Source: Litsea cubeba (Eukaryota; Streptophyta; Magnoliopsida; Laurales; Lauraceae). From it: a stretch of 64,000 nt of DNA. A model generated the notes under the pieces. It was given only the letters and a program-made list of their open reading frames with translations. It was not told the DNA's origin and ran no database searches. Within the stretch, counting starts at the first letter, position 1; each line of letters begins with the position of its first letter. Shown piece after piece: positions 44,601 through 55,127 of this stretch. The position numbers and the translations under genes are program-made. The DNA is taken from the NCBI GenBank assembly GCA_012931725.1, contig CM022949.1, positions 48,625,488-48,689,487 on the forward strand, read 5' to 3'.

Positions 44601-44830
44601 GACCAATGAGGTTATAAGAAATGACTATATGCATAACCCAAATTTTGAATAATCCTTCCTCGAGATTCCAAAATAGCAATATTGTCATTAGAACATCCCT
44701 AGACTTTCTAACATTAGCTAAAGGGAGACGAACCAAATTAATGTGATGTTCTGGGGATGAACATCCCCAGAACATGCATGCTTGTCATGACTAATAATGA
44801 ACTAACCCTCGTTTCTCTTTGGAGTAAGCT
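41627..44830. other. AT-rich intergenic DNA
   Basis: Stop-rich throughout; I see no coding similarity. Repeated phrases such as GTGGGTCC(C/T)AC occur but no bounded element. The one distinctive item, a perfect hairpin at 44746-44775, is listed separately. Confidence 0.5.
44746..44775. repeat. Perfect 14-bp inverted repeat (hairpin)
   Basis: ATGTTCTGGGGATG, two bases AA, then its exact complement CATCCCCAGAACAT. It is isolated in AT-rich DNA with no flanking gene. Confidence 0.9.
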
Positions 44831-44833
44831 TAA

Positions 44834-45170
44834 AGTCCTGTTTCTTTATTAGAATTTTCAATAGGAATTACCATGTTCTGATTTTTTGGAATAAGATGTG
44901 ACACCTTATGGCATTTACAAAAGTCATGTTTCTTTATAAGCATTTCAAAACTCCAGTCAACTAAAAGGTTTCAAATGACCTTTGATAATTCAGGAGTTCC
45001 AGCCGCTTTATTTTTTAGTGGAATTTGTGGATGCTTAAGTACAAGGGAACATCTGAGAATTCCATTATGTCTGGAAATTACAAATGAGTGGAGCTAAGAT
45101 GTCACATCACATACAAAAAAACCCCAATGTGGGAAATTTCTGTCAGAAATTCTAGGAAAGAAACAGGCAC
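44834..45170. mobile_element. Tourist-like MITE (first of two)
   Basis: Terminal repeats AGTCCTGTTTCTTTATTAG (left) and GTGCCTGTTTCTTTCCTAG (right, inward), with TAA at 44831-44833 and 45171-45173. TAA/TTA duplication and 337-bp size fit PIF/Harbinger-derived MITEs. No coding capacity. Confidence 0.6.
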
Positions 45171-45173
45171 TAA

Positions 45174-45541
45174 GGGCCTGTTCACTTACTAGAATTCCTG
45201 ACAGGAATTCAGGTTGTCTGGGAATTCAGAATTCCTGTCAGGAATTCTGTGTTTCATTACCAGAATTCACACAGAATTCTTGGGCATTTGAAATTCCAGG
45301 CATTTGAAATTCCAAAAAATCCAGCATTTGAAAAACCACTTTAACAAGTAGTATTTGAAAATCTCACTTGTCATAAAATGAATTCAGGCCATGAATGAAA
45401 ATCTCAAGGTAGAATTCAGGCCATGAATGAAACAACGAATTTAGAATTCCAGAATTTGGTAGCATTTCAAATACCAGGATTTGGAATTCCCAGACAACCA
45501 CCAGACATGAATTCTATGAATTCTAGTAAAGAAACGGGCCC
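45174..45541. mobile_element. Tourist-like MITE (second of two)
   Basis: Terminal repeats GGGCCTGTTCACTTACTAG (left) and GGGCCCGTTTCTTTACTAG (right, inward), flanked by TAA at 45171-45173 and 45542-45544. 368 bp, internally rich in GAATTCC palindromes. It shares the central TAA with the first MITE and is related to it through the CTGTTTCTTTA(C/T)TAG terminus. Confidence 0.72.
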
Positions 45542-45544
45542 TAA

Positions 45545-46373
45545 GGGTGCCTTTGTGTGAAAAGAGAGGATCTTTGGATAGAGAGAAAAAATATTTTGAA
45601 TCTTATGAATAGAAAAATAGGAAAATGAATGAATTTCTTCAATAGATGGAAAAATAGGAACACGGACTCTTCTCATCACCGAGAAAAGAAACATAGTAAA
45701 AGAGAAATTTATGAAATTCTCTCTATGTACTTTCCAAGTCCAAGTCGACTATATCAATAACTACCACATTATACCCTTGAGTTGAGACTTATTTGTACAA
45801 TGAAAATATTTTGCTTTGTGCATAATTCTATTTTCACGATTAAGAGGTATCCTTTGATTAGACCCCCTCTATAGAAAAATTTAGAGGATTTTACGAAAAA
45901 TTTTTTGATACGTGGCCGTTGCACGAAAAAGTCCCTCCTAACTCGAGCAGCACAAACGGGGTCCGTTAGGCCCTGTTTGGTTCTTTTTCCAAACTTGCAT
46001 TGCTCATCTCTGATGGGGGTGACGTTGATCTTCGTCCAAATCCCCCATTATTGTCTTCTATGTTCACGGCAGCGTCCCCTATTCTCACTTTCCAATTAAG
46101 ATTGATGAAGATCCGGCCTGCCATATTGCTTTCGAGCTAGCTTAACTTTTAAATGATTTTAAATCGATGCTAGCTAGCTAGGAGCCTCGATCAAGAATCG
46201 ATAAAGTTAAGATCACAAAACACATTCCTATATAAGAGTATCATTTTAAAGATGTAGAGAATTCAAATTGCCTCTCCATTTGCTTATTCAGAATGTCAAA
46301 AAAAGACCTTCTCCCTGTTCTGTTGACGTTGGCCGAAATGTTATATCAATTGGAAGTGGGGACTACTGTTAGA
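45545..46373. other. Intergenic DNA
   Basis: No gene. Contains GTTAGGCCCTGTTTGG (45963-45978), another orphan MITE-like terminus. Composition is AT-rich. Confidence 0.45.
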
Positions 46374-47440
46374 TTTTTTTTTTTTTTTGGTAAAAAGCAA
46401 TTTCATTACAGAGGAAAGAAAAGAAAATAAAACCAAGAAGAGCTTCAAAAACTACATAGGAGATCAATCCCTTGTTAGTCCCACACAAACCACTCGTCTA
46501 TATGAGTTCTTGGCAAGTTCACGAGCAAATTGATTTAGCCTTCTGGGAACATGTAAAAAGAAAATGTCTTCAAACTTGGACCTCAACTCATTGATGTCCT
46601 GCATAATAGGTTGGATAGCCCAATCCATCAACCCGTTGATGGCTCTAATCACTTCGAGGGCGTCCGACAAAAAGATGAATCACTTCATTACGAAAAAGAC
46701 AGTCATTGCCTCATCTTCGTTTGAAGAGGAAACCTTGGATCCATTGATTGATCCTGCATGAACTCAAGAACTGTCAAAACCAAATAGCAAACCCAAAGCC
46801 TGATTTTCCATCCACAGATCTAAATTATGCATCTGAGCCTCTAGGGATCCTTAGACTGAAATCCTTGGGATTGTATGAAGGTCCTTTGAAGGCCTTTTCA
46901 TTATTGGCCATTGAGGCAACAAACATTCTTTTAGTGCATATGATTGTGCTAATAGGCTCAATTCTTATGCCCCTAAGTATAAAATCATTCCTACTTGTCC
47001 ATAAGGCCCACCAAAGAGAGAGAACCCAAGATTTCGTTTGAGGACTAATTGGCGGATTCATCGTGCCACAATAATCCATAAAGGATTTTCACCAATCTCT
47101 AATCCTCAGAGAAGCAATAGAATGTTATCACATTCCTATGTTTGAGCCAAACCATGATGCTCTTGCATGATCGCAAGAAATAGAGCGTGCTCATCAGATT
47201 CTTTTGATGTTGTACATATTGGAAAAATGGCATCATTAGAAATACTTTTGTTGTAGTGTAACTTGCGTACCCGGAAACAAACATGTGCTGGAAAGCCAAA
47301 CATCCATACTTGTTAATCTATTTGTTCAATTCAGTTGTCTGCCCAAAACGATTGGAATGAAATTCTTAACAATGCCAATAAACCGAGTTAAGTACTAAGC
47401 ATTTTTTGATTTAAGAATCGATCTTTGCTCATTATGATCT
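46374..47440 (-). mobile_element. 5'-truncated LINE (L1-type) with RNase H-like 3' domain
   Basis: The minus-strand poly(A) tail appears as T15 at 46374-46388. Reading inward, the frame at 46670-46464 gives SDALEVIRAINGLMDWAIQP and later HVPRRLNQFARELAKNS, the C-terminal RNase H (RVT_3) found at the end of plant LINE ORF2. Upstream, 47079-46825 reads LSLWWALWTSRNDFILRG and 47299-47099 has a zf-RVT-like Cys/His segment (FPAHVCFRV in frame). Reverse transcriptase is missing and frames are broken. The right border is blurred and ends before the Gypsy LTR at 47491. Confidence 0.75.
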
Positions 47441-47490
47441 AGTTGGAAGGAATATGGTTATTTTCTACATTCAAAAATGCAGATCACATG

Positions 47491-48432
47491 TGTGTGGGGA
47501 GATTTCCAGAACCACTAGATTAAGCTAATCACAGCCATCAGATGAGACTAAGCACTCTCACGTGCCATCCGCGTGCCATCCACGTGGCACCAAGCTCACA
47601 CCGGCTACCGGGACAGGAGGTCCGGCCGAAGTCAGGCAGTTCCGGGCCCTTAGTGCCGAATTGGCCCACCTCGGGCGTCATCTCGGCAAGGAGCTCCACC
47701 TCGGCTGAGCCGCCCCGGGTACCATCTCGGCAGAAAGTTCCACCTCGGCTGAAGAAGCCGGGACAGAAGCCGAAGCAAGAGAGAACCTTCACATGCGCCC
47801 CTCATCCCCCACGTCATCAGGCACGTGGAAGGATAGGGGCACGAGCCAGTGGGACAGACGCGACATCCAGCCGCCCACAATCTTCGCCAGATCCCTGACA
47901 GAACGGCATCCAGCGGCTGAGGCCACATCAGGGCAGGGCCCGAGGGCAGATCCGCTGGTACCCCTACCGCCAAAGGCGCCCAACAGGATCTGGCCCAACA
48001 AGATGTGCATTAAATGCGATGTGGGCTGACCCGACGGGCATTTAATGCATAGTGGGCTGGATTGGACCACAATTAATGCAATGTGGGCTGATCATGACTC
48101 CCCAGTCAAATCACGGGACCCACACCACAATATCTCCTAAAGATACGATCTAAACTCTATAAATAGAGGCTCAAGCCATCATCCAAGGTACGCACAATCT
48201 CATTCACAGAGCCCTTACTCTGCCTCTCTTTTCTCCCTCTCCTTCCATTGTTCCAGTTCTTACACTGACTTTGGCATCGGAGAGCCTTGTGCTGCCTGCA
48301 GCCAGGGTCCTCTGACGTGTTTTCCTTTCTTCCTCCTCAGGTCCAGTCGGAGCCACGGCAATCTTCATCCAAGCCACCCGAATCAAGGGTCCTAATCACC
48401 GCTTTAAAGTCCTTAATTTTTAGGCACTTACA
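47491..48432 (+). repeat. Tat Gypsy 5' LTR
   Basis: Begins TGTGTGGGGAGATTTCC and ends CACTTACA. A TATA box CTATAAATAG lies at 48157-48166, placing the transcript start near 48190. GC-rich, with overlapping spurious frames that recur in the partner LTR. Confidence 0.95.
48157..48166 (+). promoter_or_regulatory. LTR TATA box (copy at 58743-58752)
   Basis: CTATAAATAG followed by GAGGCTCAAGCC, a textbook plant TATA context, present in both LTRs. Confidence 0.7.
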
Positions 48433-48434
48433 AT

Positions 48435-48451
48435 TGGCGCCGTCTGTGGGA
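48435..48451 (+). promoter_or_regulatory. Tat primer binding site
   Basis: TGGCGCCGTCTGTGGGA, two bases after the 5' LTR. The TGGCGCCGT start is typical of Tat-lineage elements (tRNA-Arg type primer). Confidence 0.7.
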
Positions 48452-48524
48452 AAGTACTAACCCATACCTCAAAACCTTTCCCAAAACTCTCTCAAAACCT
48501 TTCCTAAAACCCTTTCCAATCACC

Positions 48525-51500
48525 ATGGCTCCGAGAAACAAGAAAGGCGCAGAGCACCCGAAGTCCCTCCCCCCAGGGCCGTTGGTTCTCCCTGGACCAT
48601 TGCCCTACGCGTCAAGGGAGGTCGCAGAGGTAGAAAGCTACCACACTGAGTCCGCGTCATCACCGCTAGAGGCGGAGGATCCACCGCGGCTGAACGCTCC
48701 CCTCTAGGAGCGCTTCTCGAAGGGCAAGGCCCCAGCAGCGGCGGGGTCACATCGGTCCGGGCGCCACTCGGACCGCGACGGCAACAGAGCCGACCCCGCT
48801 CAAGCCGCAATCAGGGCTCAGAATCTCGCCCTCCAGGAGAAAGATGATCTCATCCGCCAGCTCAGGCAGCAGCTCCGAGAGAAGGGACCAGTCCCCGGCG
48901 GCGGTGATCCCGTAGGCAGGAAGGATCCCGTCACCGGTAAAGACCTGAGGGATCATCTGAACGATAAAAGTCGCGAGCGGAGTCACGTCGGGAGTTCCTG
49001 CCATAACCACGAGGACAGGGGGTCGGTGCCAAGATCGGAGGCGGCAGACCAGCAGGCTCTGATCAACCGCTTGGTCAAGCAGGCCCTCCAGAACACCCTG
49101 AAGGAGGCAGGGCTCGCCCAGAGCCAGCCGGACCTCCCCGACTTCTCTGGCCTCGACTCGTCACCCTTCACCAGAGAAATAATCGAGTACCCCCTTCCCA
49201 AGAAGTTCAGCGTTCCAAGGTTCGTCCTCTACGACGGGACCTCGGATCCAGCAGCGCACCTCCGCCACTTCAAGCAGAAACTGTCCGTCTGGGGTGACGT
49301 TGGGCACCTCAATTGCAGAGTCTTCTCCTCCAGCCTGGGGGACCTACCCCTCAAATGGTTCTGTGCACTCCCCGAAGGATCGATCTCGAGCTGGGCCCAG
49401 TTGCGGGACTCCTTCCTCGGAAAGTTCCAGGCGCACAGAGTCATTCCCAAAACCGACAGCGACATCATGGCCCTCAGAATGAGGTGGGGTGAAAGCATCA
49501 CTCGGTTCGCCAAAAGGTTCTGGACAGTTTATAGTGAAATTGACAACTCCTCCGAGGATGTCGCGATCAAGTCCTTCCAGCATGCCCTCCTGCCGGGATG
49601 CGAGCTTAGGAAGGAGCTCGTCCGCAACCCTGTTCTCTCAGTAACAGCCCTCATGGCGAGGGTGAACAAGTACATCGAGCAGGAGGAGGACGAAGCCCGG
49701 GCCAATGAGAGCTTTGGCGTTTCAAGGAGCAAGTCTCGGAACGAGAGCCGTCACCGGCAGGAGGACCGACCGCGGCGGGAGGATCGATCTCGACGGCGAA
49801 ATCGAGCCTCTGGGGGGGAGAAAAGGACCTACCGCAGAGAAGAAACAAGCCGAGACCCCCACTCAGGTGGCCGATCGTCGACCCCGACCCACGCTTCAGG
49901 AGGAAGCAAGAGACACAGATCGTCCTACTCTTCCCGCGGGAGCGTCAATACAGTTTTCAAAGAACCGATTCACCAGATATTGGAAAAGATTCAGGGAAAG
50001 CCGTACTTTAAATGGCCCGCTCCCATGAGGGGCGACCCATCCACGAGGGATCAGACGAGGTTCTGCGCTTACCACAAGCAGAACGGGCACGACACTGGGC
50101 GCTGTTACTCCCTCAAGGATCATCTCGAAAGGCTCGTCAAGGATGGGCACTTGAAAGAATTCTACAAGGCAGCAGGCAGCGGGAGCAACGACCGACCTCA
50201 GCGCCGAACTGAGGAAAATCACGACAGCGACGGGTCGGAGAGACTCATAAGCGTCATCCACTTGGCCCCTACCAAGCAGAGCAGCGGTCAAGCCCGCGCC
50301 GAGGCCAGGAGGGCCTCCCATGGGAAACAGGTCATGTCGGCCGAACTCGGGCCAGCATCTAAAAGGGCTCGCAAAGAAAGACCGAAGATCTGGTTCTCAG
50401 ATGAGGACCTGAAAGGGGTTCAGCTCCCTCATAATGACCCACTAATTATGACCCTGAAGCTAGGAAGTTGCAAGGTGCAGAGGATCCTCGTCGACCCCGG
50501 CAGTTCGTCCGAGATCCTCTATTTCGACTGTTTCACTAAGATGGGGCTCACAGAAGAGGACCTCCAGGAGGCGCGGACCCCCCTGATAGGGTTCAGCGCC
50601 AAGCCTGTGTACCCCAAAGGGAGAGTCTCCCTCGAAGTTCGAGTAGGTGGCACGTCAGTGGTGGCCGACTTCCTCGTAGTGGACACCCCATCTCCCTACA
50701 ATGCCATCGTAGGGCGGAGCTGGCTGCACCAGATAGAAGCCGTCCCCTCCTCCTACCATCAAAAGCTCAAGTTCCCTTTGGAAAGGGATGGCGGAGTCGA
50801 GGTGGTCACAGTCAATGGGGACCAGCAAATGGCCAAACGTTGCATGATGGCCGTGGTGTCCGGCGAGGAAGAACCAAAGCAAGTGCACATGGCAGAGCTC
50901 GAAGCAGAGCTAGAGAGGGTCGGCCGTGATCCAGGAGAAAAAAGTATCGAGGACCTCACCGAGGTCAGGATCGACCCCAGTGATCCAGAGAGGTACTTCC
51001 TTCTAGGGAGCCAGCTCGCCGAGCAGGAGCGGTCCGAGCTGCTCAGTTTCCTATTACAGAGCAGAGATGTCTTCGCCTGGACCCCGCAGGAAATGCCAGG
51101 CGTGAACCCAGAGGTTATGAGCCACAGGCTAAATGTAGACCCCCAGGCCAAGCCAGTAGTTCAGAAGGCGAGAAGGTCCGGAATCGACCAGTCTGCGGCC
51201 GTAGTTGAAGAGGTGGAAAAACTGCTAGAAGCAAGCGCCATCAGAGAAGTCCAGTACCCGAAGTGGCTGGCAAATACGGTAGTGGTAAAGAAGAAGACCG
51301 GAAAATGGAGGGTCTACGTCGACTTCACTGATCTCAACAGAGCGTGTCCCAAAGACTGCTTCCCTCTCCCGAAGATCGACCAGATGATTGACGCCACCGC
51401 CGGTCACGAAAGGATGAGCTTTCTCGACGCCTACCGCGGTTATCATCAGATACCCATGTACGGACTGGATCAGGAGAAAACGGCATTCATCACTCCTAGG

Positions 51501-54242
51501 GGAACCTACTGCTATAAAGTGATGCCGTTCGGACTCAAGAATGCGGGGGCCACCTATCAGAGATTGGTCACCAAAATGTTCCAGGAGCATCTCGGCAAGA
51601 CAGTCGAGGTGTACATCGACGACATGGTCGTCAAATCCACCCAATCTCTCAACCATCTGGCGGATCTCGGGCAAGTTTTTGAAGTTCTTCGGAAGTTCGG
51701 GCTGAAGCTAAACGCCTCCAAATGCGCCTTCGGGGTCGGGTCCGGCAAATTTTTAGGAAGCCTCGTCACACGACGCGGTATCGAAGCAAACCCGGACCAG
51801 ATCTCCGCGATTCTGGGAATCCAGAGCCAGGCAACGACGAAGCAGGTCCAAAGGCTCACCGGCATGGCCGCCGCCCTCAACCGCTTCATCAGCAAGTCGT
51901 CCGATAAATGCCGCCCTTTCTTCCAATTGCTGAGGAAGAACCTGAGATTCGAGTGGACCCCGGAATGCGATTCGGCCCTCCAAGAGCTCAAGGCTTACTT
52001 GGCCTCGCCTCCACTGCTGTCAACCCCGAAGAAAGGCGAAACATTGTACTTGTACCTGGCAGTCTCCGACCACGCTGTGAGTTCAGTACTGATCAGAGAG
52101 GATGAAGGGCAGCAAAAGCCCATCTACTACACCAGCAAAACCCTCCTCGACGCCGAAAGCAGATACCTGCCAATGGAGAAACTAGCACTAGCCCTCGTCA
52201 GTGCCTCCCGGAAGCTCTCGCACTATTTCCAGGCCCACCCGATAGTGGTGGTTACGGAGCACCAACTCAAGTCCGTCTTCCGGAAGGCCGACTTCACTGG
52301 GCGAATTTCGAGGTGGGCCGTGGAACTCGGACAGTACGATATTCAGTACCAGCCTCGGACAGCGATCAAAGCGCAAGTCTTGGCAGACTTCATCGTCGAG
52401 TTCACTTCTCCGAGTTCGGCGCCGAACCCACTCGACCCCGAACTGGGGGGCAAGGGGCAGGATGGCCTAGTCCCGGAGACTGATTACGAGCAATCTCGGA
52501 ACAGCTCCCGAGATTCGGCTTGGAAGGTCTTCGTTGACGGGTCCTCCACCTCTAGAAGGGCCGGCGTCGGCGTAGTCCTCCAGTCTCCAGAAGGGCTAGT
52601 AATCGAGCAAGCCCTGACCCTTGACTTCCGAGCATCAAATAACGAGGCGGAGTATGAAGCATTGCTGGCAGGGCTGAATAGTGCCAAGGTTCTCGGAGCT
52701 CAACAGCTGGTAATCTACAGCGACTCGCAGTTGGTGACGAGCCAGCTCACTGGAGATTATCAGGCTCGCGACGATAGAATGGCAGCCTATTTAACCCTCG
52801 CCAAGAAACTCCTATCCCAATTCCCGGAAGCAGAAATCAAACAAATCGGCAGAGATTCTAACTCACACGCCGACGCGCTCGCCAACTTAGCCTCCGCCGT
52901 CGAGGCTGGGAAAAAGAGAACTATAGAAGTGGGTTCATTAACATCGCCAAGTATAGAGCTCAGCCCACCACGGCAAGTCTTGTGTGCCGACCTCGGGCCC
53001 AGTTGGATGGATCCCATCATCACGTACCTCAAAGACGACCAACTCCCCGAGGACAGGGCGCAAGCTCACAAGATCAGGCTCCGGGCAGCCCGATTCTGGC
53101 TCTCTCCAGAAGGAAAGCTGTACAAGAAATCCTTCACGGGCCCTTATCTCCAGTGCGTCCACCCAAGCCGAGTTGAAGACTTCCTTTACGAAATACACGA
53201 AGGCATCTGCGGAAGTCACATCGGAGGAAGGTCACTAGCATACCGAGCTATAAGCCAAGGATACTGGTGGCCATACATGCAAAAGGACGCACAGATGTAC
53301 GCTATGAAGTGCGAGAAATGCCAGAAATTCTCACACAACCTCCATCAACCCGCGCAGGATCTGAGCCCGCTCTCCAGCCCATGGCCTTTTGCTCAGTGGG
53401 GGCTGGACATTGTGGGACCCCTCCACCGAGCTCCGGGGAATAAGAGGTGGCTGATAGTTGCCACCGACTACTTCACCAAGTGGATCGAGGCGGAAGCATT
53501 ATCCTCCATCACAGAACGGGACTCGAAGAACTTCGTTTGGAAGAACATCGTCACGAGGTTCGGCATCCCCCGAGTCTTGGTCTCGGACAACGGGACCCAA
53601 TTCGACTCCAGCCTCTTCAAAAACTTCTGCAAGGAACTCGGCATCAGGAACTGCTATTCGACTCCGGCATATCCCCAGAGCAATGGTCAAGCTGAGATCT
53701 CCAACAAAGTTGTCTTGGATGGGCTCAAGAAGAGACTCGATGGAGCCAAAGGAAGGTGGGTAGAAGAGCTACCCAGCGTGTTGTGGGCCTACAGGACCAC
53801 GCCGCGACGCTCCACCTCAGAAACTCCTTTTTCCCTGGCATACGGAATGGAAGCCGTAATCCCTCTCGAGATCGGTCTCCCGACCCTCAGGTCTGAACTC
53901 TTTGACCAGGCCCAGAACGATAAAAACCTCGCCCTGGGACTGGATCTGGCCGAAGAACGCAGAGAAGCCGCCTCCATCCGTTTAGCAGCCTATCAGCAAC
54001 GACTGGCAAGAGGTTACAATCAGAAAGTGCGGGAAAGGAAGTTTTCCATCGGAGAGCTGGTCCTGAAGAAGGCACTACCCGCAGATAAGGATCCAAATCA
54101 GGGCAAGTTAGCGCCGAACTGGCGCGGTCCGTTCAAGGTAGTCTCGACCGCGGGGCGGTCCGCGTATAAGCTTGAAGATATGGACGGGAAACTGCTGCCG
54201 CGGCCATGGAACGCGTCGCACCTGAAGAAATTTTACTTTTAA
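48525..54242 (+). CDS. gag-pol: Tat gag-pol polyprotein, open except for one in-frame TAG
   Basis: ATG at 48525 opens a frame that meets TAG at 48705-48707 and is then open to 54242, with no other stop and no frameshift; no ATG follows the stop for some time. Domains: gag core near 49200-49650 (WGDVGHLNCRVFSSSLGDLP); CCHC-like CAYHKQNGHDTGRC near 50064; protease VDPGSSSEILY near 50490; reverse transcriptase near 51250-51750 (VDFTDLNRACPKDCFPLPK) with YIDDMVVKS near 51614; RNase H near 52040-52400; archaeal-type RNase H near 52515-52890 (FVDGSSTSRRAGVGVVLQS, NNEAEYEAL, DALANLAS); integrase zinc finger near 53190-53325, then LDIVGP, SDNGTQFDSS and the glutamate of GQAEIS near 53690; ends SHLKKFYF. 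Pol catalytic residues appear present. The TAG may be a recent CAG-to-TAG change or be read through; the data cannot tell. Confidence 0.92.
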
Positions 54243-54356
54243 ATGTATTCAGTTTATGCAAAATCAATAAAGGTCATTTCCTCTCCAAGAGTTTCTGAGT
54301 GTTCTAAATCAAAATGTGTTCTAAATCACGGCAACAACAAGTCTCCCCAGTCCGGC
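54243..54356 (+). other. Spacer after pol
   Basis: Short AT-richer spacer containing AATAAAGG (54266-54273), a possible but weak polyadenylation-like motif, before the tandem repeat. Confidence 0.35.
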
Positions 54357-54800
54357 AGGGGGACTTCTCCATTTCGTGCGCCCCTGGTGACGAGCCAGGG
54401 AGACTTCTCCATTTCGTGCGCCCCTGGTGACGAGCCAAGGGGACTTCTCCATTTCGTGCGCATCTCGGCTACGGGCCAGATAGCCAGCACGGCCCCTGGT
54501 GACGAGCCAGGGAGACTTCTCCATTTCGTGCGCCCCTGGTGACGAGCCAAGGGGACTTCTCCATTTCGTGCGCATCTCGGCTACGGGCCAGATAGCCAGC
54601 ACGGCCCCTGGTGACGAGCCAGGGAGACTTCTCCATTTCGTGCGCCCCTGGTGACGAGCCAAGGGGACTTCTCCATTTCGTGCGCATCTCGGCTACGGGC
54701 CAGATAGCCAGCACGGCCCCTGGTGACGAGCTAGGGAGACTTCTCCATTTCGTGCGCCCCTGGTGACGAGCCAGAGGGACTTCTCCATTTCGTACGCATC
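54357..54800. repeat. Tandem repeat of 112-bp units in the Tat 3' region
   Basis: About four units; the phrase GGCCCCTGGTGACGAGCCAG recurs at 54491, 54603 and 54715. Each unit contains two half-copies of ACTTCTCCATTTCGTGCGC separated by GACGAGCCA. Tandem arrays in this position are known in other Tat elements and can seed satellites. Confidence 0.88.
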
Positions 54801-55127
54801 TCGACTACGTGCAATGGCGCCACGTGGGGACATCCGCCCTATTTCCTCATCAACCCTAGCGCCCTGTTTATTGCCATTTATGGTCTCCAGGATGCGAAGA
54901 ATTGGCGCAGTCAACTATGAGGATCGTTTGACTCCTACCTCAAGAGTCACGCGTTATATTAAAGGCATTCAAGCACCACTCGATGCACATCCAAAAATGA
55001 AAGAGAAGCGAATGCAGAGAAAAATGCACGAGTAAAGAAGCTCGACTTTCATTGAGTAGACAAGGTGTTACAAAGCTGAGAAGCAAAAATTTTACATAAA
55101 AGAAGACAGAAATGTAGAGGAGCCCGG
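54801..55127. other. Non-coding DNA between tandem repeat and antisense gene
   Basis: No coding similarity. It would hold the 3' untranslated region of the antisense transcript. Confidence 0.45.

Noticed and set aside
49229..54096. Other-frame ORFs overlapping the Tat gag-pol
   Set aside because: Shadows of the long plus-strand frame; no domain similarity. Only the antisense ORF beyond pol (55128-57570) has conserved features and introns.
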